Of a DNA stretch of 64,000 nucleotides, positions 39,845 to 51,494 are shown piece after piece. The stretch lies in NCBI GenBank assembly GCA_914767715.1, contig OU612072.1, positions 21,140,001-21,204,000 on the forward strand, in the 5' to 3' direction. Every line of letters begins with the position of its first letter. Position 1 is the stretch's first letter. Below the pieces are notes generated by a model, which was given only the letters and a program-made list of their open reading frames with translations, was not told the origin of the DNA and did no database searches. Source of the DNA: Membranipora membranacea. Taxonomy: Eukaryota > Bryozoa > Gymnolaemata > Cheilostomatida > Membraniporidae. Position numbers and translations under genes: made by a program.

Positions 39845-41401
39845 CTTTCACAAGGAGGTTATGTTTTTATGATAGACGGCAAGGTTTATCTCTTTTTGAA
39901 TCAACATTATATTAAAATAATGTAAGTATTATATGTAGCACCTATAGACATAAAAACAGTTTTTATATCTATGGTAGCACCCTATCAACATCATCGACTG
40001 GAAATGTTGGTACTCAGTGTTGGTTTACAATCCAGTAGTCCCATTTAAATACTACGCCAAAATCTAATTACTGATCGTAGAATACAGTTTTCCAAAAACT
40101 TAAAGGTTTTTAACCTATATGTTAAGTCGCTGGGCCTAATCTATGCTGCTCTGGTCATAGATAAGCCTGTGCCAGTTATAAAGCAGTTATCAACAGGTAC
40201 AAAATCAATCAAACACCTAGCCCGGATTATGTTATAACTGGTCACGCTTAAAACTAAACATCCCCTATATTTTGAAACACAGGATGGTACAGGAAATATT
40301 GCCAGGATAGCGAGACCAAACAATTTGTCCAGATGGTAATGGGACTAGCGCTACTTCCACCTGAGGGAGTGGTTCCAGCACTAGGTTGGCTAAGAGAAAT
40401 GGCAAAGTCAGCCCCTGCCAAAGAATTGCTGTTGTATTATGAAAATGTTTGGACAAGGAGATGGAAGCCATCAGAGGTTTCAGTATTTGGCCGAAAGATA
40501 CGTACCAATAATGACTTGGAAGGTAGGGAAAATCCAAGGATCATCAAAGGGAATGCAACGCATGTTTACAATGCTTGTTGCGTATTTATCTACAAGTTTT
40601 TTTTTTCTCATTCCAAAAAATGATTTGATTTGTTTATTTTTTACTGAACACCTTCCAGATCAACACAATAATAATATTTAGCATCTTTTCTAACAATGCT
40701 GAAGTAACTGAGGACCTGACGATCTGCCGGTGTGTTGGTATTAATAATTTTGTGATTAACTGCCAATTTGTATACTGTCATTTGGTTGTAACATTCTTCC
40801 ATAGGCTACCACAAACGGCTGAATGACCTGACCAAAGCAAAATCAAACACGTGGAAGCTCATGGCAAGGCTTGCTTTAGAGGCCAAGGAGGCCTTGAGAC
40901 AGGTGCAGCTGGTGAAGGTGGGAGAGGCCACCAGGATCAGGAATAAACGTTTTCTTAAAATAAATAGGTCAATTTTTTCAGCCTTTGATAAATTTAATCG
41001 TACGAAAAACCTCAAAGACCTACTACGGTTCAGTGCATATCAGGCTGATGAGCTAGGCATATCTGCAATTACGATGGAAGAAACGGAATATGATTAGTTA
41101 AACATCACTGCACTGTATGTTTGTCATAGTCTAGTTCAATCTTTGTCAATATTTTATTATCCAATCATTGTTCTGTGAGTGCTCTGATGAAAAATAAACG
41201 AAATATACACTGGTGTAAACTACATTGAGAAATGTACTACGAAAACAAACACATTCTGCACGTAAGTTAGACACCCTTGCATTTACATAGTATTTTATTG
41301 TCCTAAGCCATGTCAACTGTTACATTTATTTCTATCAGGTTAGAATTTACTTAACTTTGTTGACTTGTTGTTTTACAGAGGTTTCAAGACTTGAAGAACT
41401 C
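39845..41401 (+). repeat. Right inverted arm of the foldback element
   Basis: The inverted partner of 37751-39306. The outer boundary is where the tandem arrays begin on both sides; the inner boundary is ctttcacaaggagg. Confidence 0.9.
40283..41097 (+). pseudogene. MULE transposase C-terminus, right copy (2 exons)
   Basis: The first exon 40283-40522 (acceptor aaacacag, donor GAAG|gtaggg) reads WYRKYCQDSETKQFVQMVMG and then LALLPPEGVVPALGWL, ELLLYYENVW, RKIRTNNDLEG. The second exon 40805-41097 (acceptor ttccatag) continues YHKRLNDLTKAKSNTWKLMA to a stop after EETEYD. The order ALAFLPxxxV, YxxxxW, RTNNxxEGxH is typical of the end of animal MULE-domain transposases. The upstream catalytic exons are absent from the arm. 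Confidence 0.65.
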
Positions 41402-42173
41402 AAAAACCAAGATGGGCCGTTTTTTCGAAAAGTTTGAAAACTTAAGTTTTTTCCCAAAAACTTAAGTTTTTTCCCAAAAACTTAAGTTCGTTGACTTAAC
41501 TCATTTTTTAGAGGTTTTGGGACTTGGATAACTCAAAAACCAAGATGGGCCGTTTTTTTTCGAAAAGTGAAAACTTAAGTTTTTTCCCAAAAACTTAAGT
41601 TCGTTGACTTAACTCCTTTTTTAGAGGTTTTGGGACTTGGAGAACTCAAAAACCAAGATGGGCCGTTTTTTCGAAAAGTTTGAAAACTTAATTTTTTTCC
41701 CAAAAAGTTAAGTTTTTTCCCAAATACTTAAGTTTGTTGACTTTACTCGTTTTTTGGAGGTTTTGGGACTTGGAGAACTCAAAAACCAAGATGGGCCATT
41801 TTTTTGAAAAATTTGAAAACTTAATTTTTTTCCCAAAAAGTTAAGTTTTTTCCCAGTTAAGTTTTTTCCCAAATACTTAAGTTTGTTGACTTTACTCGTT
41901 TTTTGGAGGTTTTGGGACTTGGAGAACTGAAAAATCAAGATGGGCCGTTTTTTTGAAAAATTTGAAAACTTAAGTTTTTTCCCGAAAAGTTAAGTTTTTT
42001 CCCAAATACTTAAGTTCGTTGACTTAACTCCTTTTTTAGAGGTTTTGGGACTTGGAGAACTCATAAATCATGCTGGGCCGTTTTGGGCCGCGGGCCGTTT
42101 TGGGCTTCGGGCCGTTTTGGGCCTCGGGCCGTTTTGGGCCGCGGGCCGTTTTGGGACCGAACCGAATTTTCTA
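41402..42173. repeat. Right terminal tandem array
   Basis: About six units of the same family as the left array in inverted orientation, ending in GC-rich gggccgttttgggc repeats and ccgaattttcta. It is some 3.5 kb shorter than the left array. Confidence 0.9.
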
Positions 42174-42653
42174 TAGATAATAACCACATGTTACGAAATA
42201 TAGGGGGATTAACTTTTGACACATAGTTGAACTCCCCAGGTAATCCTAAATAGAGTATTATGTTTATAGACCACCCATTATAAAGTTGTATAAGTAGATG
42301 TTTGCTTATCTTCTCTTAATTGATCAGCACTTTTATAATAAAAAAGATTTAGTAAACTCAACACTTTATTAGCAATCATTTCATGAGTGTGTGAAGAATA
42401 GTGAATAGTGTATCAAAGACATTTGGCGTTTCTGCTGATTGATCTATTACAATTATTTCAAAGAAATTATAAGCGAATGTGCATCATAGATCATGTAATT
42501 TCGAATGGAAGGGAATGGATTTTGACACAATTAATATTATTAACAGATGAGTTTGAAGTATAGTTAGTAGCCATATGTTTGAAAGAAACTGGGATTACTT
42601 CAATGTCAGAGTGTTCTGATAAGTATTCTACAGTTTTACCTTAGGTCACAATA

Positions 42654-42798
42654 TCATCCTTGAAGATCTTTGAACTGATATTTATGACTTGAATAATCAG
42701 GTTCCACTGAGTATGATGGTATAATGACCTTGATACTCCCCTTCTTATCACTCTGTTCTGTAGGAGTTGCGTATCCTTGGTCAGTCAGGTATCGATAA
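42654..42798 (-). CDS. Possible 3'-terminal exon, unknown gene
   Basis: On the reverse strand, after acceptor ctccgtcacag, an open stretch reads YRYLTDQGYATPTEQSDKK and then GSIKVIIPSYSVEPDYSSH up to a TGA. The polar, Ser/Tyr-rich end resembles a cytoplasmic tail. It has no family match that I recognise. It could be the tail of the SLC6 relic downstream of 47952, but another reverse-strand gene lies between, so that is unlikely. Confidence 0.25.
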
Positions 42799-44029
42799 CT
42801 GTGACGGAGAAATACAAACTCGCTCTGTAAACTTGTGTCATTTAGTGAAAAATGATATGTAATATAATATAACCTGGCTGTCACATCTTTGTGTTAAGTT
42901 TCATATTGAGCATCATACAAGGAATACATACAGGAGCTCGAAAGAAGTTCCCTATTGACTGAAATGTTATCGCTGATACAAGCCCTGTGTTTTGTAACAC
43001 TCATTTGCTCTGATGGTAAGACAGATGGTAATAAAATTATGAAAAACTTCACACAGACACAAATAACTAGTCTTGTATTGGTTTGTTATTAATTTTCCAG
43101 TGAGCATTAACTGGAGATTACTATGTTGCTACCATGTATATCAAGACATAAATCAAGGTAGTAATATGATAGTAACTGTATCTTTAAGATATGGCTTATG
43201 CATGTCGGCAAACCTTTCAACTTGATGACAATGTACCCAGTAACGGATAAACAAATCAGAATTTTTTACCATTGACTCTGATCCAACAATTACATTTAAA
43301 CCCAGCCTATTATCATTCGATCTTATTTTCTGTAAACTGCAATATTGGCCGATTTCTTTATTGACAGCAGTAAGGTATTACTAAATTTTACACCTATTGG
43401 ATAGAAATCATTCATCAACTTGGTTGGATCAGAAGGTAACACAGTGAATGGCACTTTTTTATACTTTATTGGCATCTATATCATTTTCAAGAAAATCTTT
43501 TCCAAGAGTGCCATTGAAAGAAACAAAATCTTTTTGAAAAAATAATTGAATGTTGACAACAATCTGTATTTTATTTACCACAAACTGAACTGAGACCTCC
43601 TTTTAATTCAAATTTTATTTAATTGTTATTACTCTGTGATCATCTTGAATTCACAGAGAGATACAGCTAGATAGTTTTTTTCGTCCTAAAATCTAGCTAT
43701 GTCCGCTGTAGCTGAGTATAATTTGTCACTGCCAATTGTTACTGACATCAGTGAACATGCAACTGATTGGCATGCTGTTACTGGGATAAACAATGTATTA
43801 TCACTGGTTTGGATAATCTGATTAGCAGCCCAACTGATTGTACTATGAGATAGAACATATCATATACATACCTGGATGTTCTTTGATCATAGCTGGTTAA
43901 GATATGGTGTTTTATTTGTAATCAGCACTGACTACTTTTAAACTATCCTAATTAATCTACACTTTATTGGGCTTTGAACAGTATATAGAAACTTTCTGTT
44001 TCTTAACAAAATAAGGTACATGCCATTTG

Positions 44030-44035
44030 TTTATT
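44030..44035 (-). terminator. Poly(A) signal AATAAA
   Basis: Reverse-strand AATAAA about 35 bases downstream of the distal TAG stop of the Gly/Tyr peptide gene, consistent with its 3' end. Confidence 0.6.
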
Positions 44036-44068
44036 CCAGAAGATCGATAGAGAGAAAAGAGACACCAT

Positions 44069-44925
44069 CTACCACTTGTTGTATCCGTATCCGGATCTGC
44101 GTCCATATCCGTTTCCGTAACCGCTGTATCCGTATTATCTACGTCCATATCCGTACCCGTTTCCATATCCGGAACGATATCCACCTCGGTATCCACCATA
44201 GCTTCTTACTCCTGTCAACAAATTTTCTTTTTCAAAGGGAAGATCATTGAAATGATTCTGTAACAAAACGTGAGCGCATTTTTTTATTTTTCAAACATGG
44301 TTTACATGAATTGGTTCTTTACTTTTGCATTATTACCCCGGGAAAGAGCTTGTAAAACTATAAGGCATCTTAAATTTCCAAAAACTAATTTCTTGCGAAG
44401 AACTAATGGAATTAACATGAGGGAAAACTTGCAAAAGAAAATGAGAAAACTCACCGTAACCCTTTTCATAAGATCCCCTGTAGGATCCTGGCCAGGCAGC
44501 GACAGCAGCGATAAGAACGGCGAGGAGCGCAATGATCTGCATGATTTCTATAAACGTCAGGGAAAACAGGTGGTTATCAATTTAAAGCGCCATAAATTGA
44601 AAGCATTCAGAAGTGACAAAAATGTTTCTGCAGAGAGATTTTTAATGAAAGGAAATAGGATTGACTGGATTGATCAGTAAACTACAAGTCAGGTTAAAAA
44701 CTTTTGCATTATTCTGAGTTATCCTGCATTCAAAAGGACAGACAACAGATCACTATAGAGAACAAATTCAGAGGGAAAGCTGAGATGAAATGTCAAAAAT
44801 ATCACATAAGACATTGTCATTATATCTATCATATAGTCTTGTCTTTTAATCAGCTTCTCAAAAAAATACACAAAGCTAATAACCAGCTTGATTTTACTTT
44901 ACTTACCTTGCAAAGAGAGTGAATG
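44069..44925 (-). CDS. Secreted Gly/Tyr-rich peptide gene (3 exons)
   Basis: 5' UTR exon about 44925-44907 (donor CAAG|gtaagt); exon 2 44547-44455 with ATG at 44542; exon 3 from 44211. Exon 2 encodes a signal peptide, MQIIALLAVLIAAVAAWPG, then SYRGSYEKGYG. Exon 3 continues VRSYGGYRGGYRSGYGNGYG and YGRR, then TAA at 44137-44135. Exon joining is phase 1 to phase 1. The predicted product is about 54 residues. Short secreted Gly/Tyr-rich peptides occur among antimicrobial peptides and among cuticle, byssus or shell-matrix proteins; I cannot decide which. The same frame continues past the TAA with more GYGNGYGRR-type repeat and ends in KW-TAG at 44069, so an older longer form of about 76 residues is likely. 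Confidence 0.7.
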
Positions 44926-44947
44926 ACTACCTCACATACGCGCTCCC

Positions 44948-44955
44948 TTTTATAC
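44948..44955 (-). promoter_or_regulatory. TATA box of the Gly/Tyr peptide gene
   Basis: Reverse-strand TATAAAAG about 25-30 bases before the expected transcript start near 44920, directly upstream of the 5' UTR exon and its donor. Confidence 0.7.
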
Positions 44956-44959
44956 CAAA

Positions 44960-47951
44960 CACGGGGAGGAGACAGATTTATAGTGACCTTGTGATAAAGT
45001 GTGATTGTAAGGAGCCGGGAAGTCGAAAATTTGTAAAATTGGATAATTTTTGCAGAAGCTCCTATTTATAAATTGGCGCCTTTTAAATGTTTCTAGGGAC
45101 CGACAGGGCTACAAATACACCAATTTTGCACAATGTTTGCAGGCAACCTAGGCATTATATTTGGGAAAGAATGCAGTATATCCAAAAGTTCAGTAGGCTG
45201 TATGCTAAATATTCATATAAATAGCGGATATAACGCTGGCAGCAGTTGAGATAATTCAACACCGACTATTGAAAACTGTGGGCCATAAAAAAATTCTGTC
45301 TGCAATACTGAGAACTTACTGTTGTCTTATAATTTCATATAATTATAAACACATCATTGATTGTGACATAAAATTTGGGTTACTTGACTTGTCAAAACAA
45401 CAAAATCTCCAAACCTCTGATATGGGCCCAACTGCAGTCAACTGCAAATTGTCACCTGGATCTCAAACAACAAGGCACACCCACCTCCAAATGGTATCCA
45501 AGCTATCTGGGTGTGATTGGTTTTCAATCAGCCAACAACAGAAATGGAATGAGATTTGATATTGAGCTGCTTAGACTACTAAGGTTTTGTTCTTGGTAAC
45601 TACTTTATTGTTGCATACATGTGGTGCTGAAAAATTTTCACCAAGCAAGATAAAAGAAGTGCAAATTGTGATTCTTTGCCTACCAAAAACAATACAGCTG
45701 CCATTGAAGGTTGAAAACAGCCAATATCAGAATGAGACTCAATGGACTCTTTGCTGGTTAGGTTAATTATTTCTTAGTGGAAACAAATTTGAAACTTCGA
45801 TGAAGTGCAGTCTTGAGTGATAGATTGAGAAGTTAAATGCAAGTTATGAAAACTTGAACCAGCAACTTTGTCAAACTTAGTAAATGATACTTTCCAGTCC
45901 AATACCTGGATAAGTTTATTGAGAGGTTATTATTACCACGGTGGTGCTATTTTTAGTTAATAACCTATATTCGAAAATGAGACTTTGGAACAGTTGCTTA
46001 TTTGATTGGCTCGGGTATGTAGCAGGGAAAATTTTGTCACACTGGCATCCAAGAACTTCACTATAAGACACAAACCAACAAACGAGACCATTCTTAATAA
46101 GAGAGCAACCCTAAGTCACTCACAAGCATATTCATTATTTTGTAGGTCATTTTATTTCTCATTAATATAAACCACAAACCCCAAACATCACACACCTATA
46201 TTAAAGCAAATTCAACTTGCAAAAATACTGATACTCCTCAGCTACAGTGAGAAAGAAATCAAATCCTTCAACGTCATGATACCTTATAATGGTATGTATT
46301 TAGCTCCAAGTACTGTGCTACAAATATGTACAACACCGGGGTTAACAAATTAAACACATCGTCAATAATTATGTTGAATGTTTTAAATAAGGAACTTTGG
46401 GCGTATCACGGCAAAAGTTGAGGTGTTGCACATTATTATGTAGACTTCATGTGTCACTGTTTTCCCTAGTTTTGTGTGTCCCGATTACGTTCAGAGTGGC
46501 CTCCTTTGTCCGGCTGTGTAGGTTGGGTGGGGCTGACCTTATTTGATCCACTGCTATGCGCTTATCATAGTCACGTTGCGCAATCACCTGTAATGACAAA
46601 ACATGTTTTGGTTATTGATCTTTCCTTGACAACATGTCATTATTACCATAAGTGTTATTACAAAGTAGATGGTAATTTTATAGCCCTCAGGTCTTGGGAT
46701 GTTGAGATAACCGGGTGATTATAGTTTGTTTGTATGACTGATTCGATTTTCATAACTAATGTGTAGGTTATGTGTAAGTATATGTGTAAGTATATGTTTG
46801 TATCATGCAGTCATAACAACTCACATAATATTATGTTTCTTACCATCACCAGCTTGTGATTGCATTACTATTGCTATTCCGATAAAAGTGAGAGGCTTAC
46901 CCTCAATAATGTATTGGTATATATAATGTAAGGTTGTTATATAGTTTGCACAGTTTGCACTGTTTAATATTGAAAGTAAACTTTAATCCATCAATGCATA
47001 CATGTTAATATCACTGGAAATATGGAGGTTCATACATGGGGCTTCCTGTGAGAATTCTGTAAATATTTTACAGATAGAGATTTCCTGTTCAAAATCTTAA
47101 CATTTCTGAGCATCTTTGAATATTTTTGTGCATAAAAGTAATTGTTTGTAACTGAGACATCTCACCTCAGAACCTAGACTTTCAGCGTCCCCTATTGGGT
47201 GTACCTGCCAGTTTGGTACATCTATGTTTGGGCAGTGCTGGACCCCAGTCATACGCTGGCCTTGCTAACTTTTTCTGCAACCAAAATTTCAGCATTACCG
47301 ACAAATACCATCCAAACAGAATGTTTCAATTATCAGTTTCAAGGTTTCTATTATTATGGCCGGGAATGTTCTTTGATTGACAGGTATGGTAATGTTATTT
47401 AATCATGCAAAAATTAATTCACACAGAGGTACTATGTACTAAAATGTGCTATTCACATTATAGCAAAATTATCAATGTTGAAAATTTGGCAACAGTTCAG
47501 TTCTCATAATGTTGTAATAAAAATGGACCTGCGATAATGTGTGTCTACAAACTACACTACAGGTTAATATTTTCATATGGTTGTGAGTTTCTTCATGTTG
47601 CTAATAGTATACTGAGATCTTAACTTTTTAATCATCAGGACATTGCAAAATGTCCAATGACAACGCGATACCACGATATCTAACAAATCTTGCATAGGTT
47701 AACTCATTTAAGTATGTCATATGTATCCTGTATAGGGTATACTGGGTGTGCGTCATCATGTTGGAATATATCAATGTGGATGACTGTGTCTGATTTTCCT
47801 CAGTTTATATAAGACGGATGTACTGGAGTTAGGAGAGTAAAATATCTACTGATAATGCAAATTAAAGACACAATGGGTAAGAAGTAAGTGATGCTTCACA
47901 TCATTTACTTACGTATGAATTAAAAGAAACAAAAACTTCTAATATACATAC
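44960..47951. other. Intergenic, nothing recognised
   Basis: No protein motif, RNA gene or clear repeat was found in nearly 3 kb. Short frames (for example 45269-45559, 46476-46718) are unsupported. Confidence 0.5.
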
Positions 47952-48128
47952 GATGCGGTCAAGCAGAGACTCTCCTTTTGTTCTCCCGACATTGACAGCG
48001 GCTTTGATTGGAATCGCTGCCACCACATAGATGGATATCCCCCAGCCTATTACATTAGCCCACATAGGACACTTATAGTTTCCATATTTCAGTGTTTTGA
48101 AGTCAGCCCAGTCGAATATTAGCACAAA
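47952..48128 (-). CDS. SLC6 exon: TM11-TM12
   Basis: 177 bases (59 codons), acceptor ttttctcctctag, donor CATC|gtatgt. It encodes LKYGNYKCPMWANVIGW and GISIYVVAAIPIKAAVNV, matching the conserved YxYPxWAxxIGWxIS segment and the last helix of SLC6 proteins. Confidence 0.85.
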
Positions 48129-48365
48129 CTAGAGGAGAAAAAGAGAAGAAGATGTTGGTCAGAGCCTGTAGACGAAAAATTGAGCATTGCATAATTAATA
48201 TCATTTCATTTGAATTTGGATCCAGAGTCCAAAATTTTCAGTGGTCAATGGTGGGTAGGAGTTGGACAAAATAGTGTTTGCTATTAGATACCAGATACCA
48301 GATTGATCATGAAGCGATTTCAAAGGTAGCTCTAACAAATGTGTTAAACAGTGTTGGAAGTGAGC

Positions 48366-48508
48366 ACCCGCAAATATGTTTGGCGAGGGAACTCTTAGAA
48401 CACATTTCTCACAGACCAGACATCAGTCCTTTTGAAAATGAGACAATTTCTCAGAATCCAGTGAGAAATGTGTTCTAAGAGTTCCTTCTCTGTATATTTT
48501 GTGGGTAA
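48366..48508. mobile_element. Hairpin MITE in SLC6 intron
   Basis: A perfect 25-base inverted repeat (48388-48412 with 48461-48485, beginning ggaactcttagaacacattt), extended outward with mismatches to about 48366 and 48508, and a 48-base loop. No protein is encoded. Target duplication is not evident. Confidence 0.6.
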
Positions 48509-49123
48509 TATCAATCATCAATCATCAATGATACTGATGCAGATCCATATTTCTGCATTTCGATGGAGTTAGGACCACTTCTGGATTCTGCGGGTTGTTT
48601 CATATATTATAATGTTCACAAAAAATCAACCATAATTCAAATTACAAATGGCTAAAAATTGAAGTTTAAATAAAAATTCCCTCTGTATCATTTATGCAAT
48701 TCGGACACAAAAATGCCTTTATCCCAGTTTGACAAAAGCGCCAGTTAGTACTTTTTCGCACTGAGCCAGCAAATTTTTGCTCAATATGCCAATGCTTGTT
48801 CATAATTGGATGTCGAGCCAGAGATTTGTGTATCCACAAAGAAAGATTTCCACTTAGACCACTGGTCCTATGTCTACAGTATATACCAACCTTAGCTAAT
48901 CGATTGTAATCACACCAAAAATCAGATACCAAAGTGATGATAGAGGTGACTTCAACGGTAACTCTAAGAAGTGTACTATGTCTACAAACCTAAAACAAGT
49001 TTGATTCAATTTGCCGGCCTTCCAGTCGCTCCCCTTCCATTGGACATGCATGCCCAGTGGAGGGGGAGCAACTCCAAATGCAGGCAAATCAACCAAGGTT
49101 TGTTTTCTACGAACCATACCAAC

Positions 49124-49265
49124 CTTAGCGAATCGATCATAACCATATAGATAGGAGAGTACAGTAGTTTCAGTGAGGCAGATGATTATAACGTTCAATC
49201 CAGAAGCGTACCTGTCCACCATCTTTAGTATGTAGAATTACCTCCTTGTGTAACGTATATCAAAC
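49124..49265 (-). pseudogene. SLC6 exon TM8-TM9 with 2-bp insertion
   Basis: After acceptor cccag, in phase, it reads LIYVTQGG and then breaks. The family's next residues (FYILKMVDRYASG, then YGYDRFAK) follow in another frame. Two extra bases (AA) at about 49232 explain the shift; without them the exon would be 2 plus 138 bases and end in phase 0, which fits the next exon found. Confidence 0.75.
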
Positions 49266-49810
49266 CTGGGATCAAGTATTATACAATATTTATAGTCAAT
49301 TGTTATTCATATTGTGTTAAATAATTTTCAGAAAAAGCTGGAGGACAAATAGGAAGACAGAAAATGTACCAAGAGGGTTACGACCCCGTAGAAAATTGAT
49401 GAACATAATAGCTGTGTGATGGATGGCAAATTTACAGCGACGTATTTTTTCCTGTTTTGATATGTTTCACAGTAGAAGATTAAGTTTACCCACAATACTT
49501 TTGTTATTGGTGTTCAAATTATAAAAAAAGGAGGAAATATTTTTCTCACTTATTCACAGACTTGTTTAGTAAGATTATTGGTAAATTTTAAATAGAATAA
49601 GGATTTGGGAAAATCAGTCCGATTTTCGCTAGAAGGCGTATTGGTTCAATCAGACACACATCGGTATACAAACCAATCAACAAAATGTAATTTGTTTTAT
49701 CCCGCAACAGTCCAGACCAAACTTTGCTCGGCTGCAAATGACAAAAAATGGCTCACTGCTTCTCGTGTTGAATATTTAATAGTGCAAGATTCCTACTTGT
49801 TGCATCATAC

Positions 49811-50032
49811 CTCGGAAGTAGAAAGCTACACAAAGCGCCAGAGTGACCAACATCTTCTTAGCGATGAGGTTGGGAAAAGCATCGAATATAGTCGTGCAAG
49901 CTGTCTCAATCAAAGCAAACTGAGTATCCAGTCCCAGTGTGAGGAGCATAAAGAAAAACAGAAACGCCCAGAAGGGCGATCCAGGAAAGTTGAGTACCGC
50001 CATTGGATAGATGACAAAGACAAGACCAGCAC
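49811..50032 (-). CDS. SLC6 exon: TM7-TM8
   Basis: 222 bases, phase 1 at both ends. It encodes AGLVFVIYPMAVLNFPGSPF, then WAFLFFFMLLTLGLDTQFAL and IETACTTIFDAFPNL. The FFxMLLTLGLDxQF motif, part of the sodium-binding TM8 region, is diagnostic. Confidence 0.9.
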
Positions 50033-51359
50033 CTGAAAATAAAAAACAAAATACACAGTGACTTAAATCACAATATATCTGTTGGTGATTATCTCCTCCT
50101 GACACTTTTTATATACTACAATATGACTGACTCGTAATGTTTTTAGATATTAGTGGGCATTCATTTAATTTATGCTAAGTTGATCAAATATTCCAATAAT
50201 TTCTTGTGTTGTCTTTGTAAACAGGCATGCAAAAGTTAACTGAACTGTCTAGCGTTCAGAATCTTAAAACCACCACCCTTAAAACTCTAGCCTTGATCCT
50301 ATAAAACAAAATCTAGCACCTCTGTTCATGATGCTATGAAATACCAAAGATTTCGTGTAAAATCAAAATACGATGAACCTAATGATGAAAGCTCAATTTT
50401 TCGTAAAAAATATTTGTTATGGCTTGATGCATCGAGCTTTGTGGGAGTTGTTCACTTTTTGAGTAAATAATATACATTTGACAAAAGTCACTGCGACTTA
50501 AGCGCAACTTTCGCAAAGGAGTGAGGCTCTTTGCACTTGTGCAGAAATCTACTCGATGGCGCTTTTATATAGCAGAGATAATTGGCATTCTGTGTCCGAA
50601 TTAAATATATATAGTGTAATGGAAAATTTTGCTTCCATAGATTTTTTAAGCGACTCGTTATTTGTCAGATTTCTTGTAGACTTAGACATGTGAATGGGAC
50701 CAATTCCATACTTCTTTTTTTGCCAGTAAGTACTTAGCCGCGCATGGCCAGCAAAATCATAGTATTGTGCTGGAAATCTCCCCATCACAAGATCTGACTA
50801 ACTGTCTTGAGAGACATCCTCGACCTTGACATTCATTGTATGTGCCAGATTACCGATATACGAATAGATCACAAATCTAGCGAATATCGATGTTCCACAG
50901 TTTCCTAATGCCACTATGTATGTATATCTGTAATGGTTGAGTGTTGAGAGTGACTAGTAGCAGTTTGATAAACTTGACAAATTCAAGCAAGAGATATGAC
51001 AGCACAGAGAATACCACATAAATGTATGAGATATTGCTCCTATGGATTTAGAGGTGTTTATACGTTTTTGGAAATTTCTCATAACGATAAATGTAATGAT
51101 AGCCACAAGTGCTGCCTATTTATGTCAGTGTATTGATACGAAAGTGAAACTGCATTGGTATTTAGTGATCCTACAAAATTTCATCCTGATCAAATATCCC
51201 AAAGCATGTCCTTGACATGTTCAGTCTTCAGTGATTCTAAAACCATGTACAACTTCTGTTTGGAGCATGATTCCTAAACATTCATAGAAATTTCTCAACT
51301 GGACATACAATGGAGCAAACAAATCTATTTTTACTTCACACAGTGCAAGTAAAACTCAC

Positions 51360-51494
51360 CATAGCGTCTGACAGCCTGTGCCATTGTGGTGTGATGTAAA
51401 ACCATATCCCTCTTGAGGCACCCAGGAGAGTGATTCCGTGGAAGAACAGAATAACAAGCACCAAATATGGGAATAAGGCTGTGAAATACACCAC
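51360..51494 (-). CDS. SLC6 exon: TM5 region
   Basis: Exactly 135 bases (45 codons), acceptor tttcttcag, donor CTATG|gtgagt. It encodes [20 protein letters not shown], then [18 protein letters not shown], then HRLSDAM. The VVYFTAxFPY and GAxxGIxFY motifs are highly conserved in the SLC6 family. Confidence 0.85.

Larger units (their letters stand above)
33416..42173. mobile_element. Giant foldback element with MULE transposase remnants
   Basis: The two ends are inverted versions of each other: TAGAATTTTCGG then AACGGCCCGCGG-type repeats at the left, and the complement at the right. Inward come AT-rich tandem arrays in opposite orientation, then 1.55-kb unique arms (left x pairs with right 79151 minus x), then a 538-bp centre. 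Each arm holds two exons of a Mutator-like transposase C-terminus. Terminal arms made of tandem repeats are the definition of foldback elements, and the Drosophila FB-NOF transposase is considered Mutator-related, so the parts fit together. No clear target duplication was found. Confidence 0.8.
42174..44060. other. Intergenic, one doubtful exon only
   Basis: AT-rich. Apart from the possible reverse-strand exon at 42654-42798 I recognise nothing. Confidence 0.45.

Noticed and set aside
41708-41938. Reverse frame with repeated KNLTGKKLNFLGKK
   Set aside because: Translation of array units, no gene.
43957-44250. Frames with MDVDNTDTAVTETD (reverse) and RIRICVHIRFRNRC (forward)
   Set aside because: Shadow frames of the Gly/Tyr-rich exon; the repeat makes alternative frames look repetitive.
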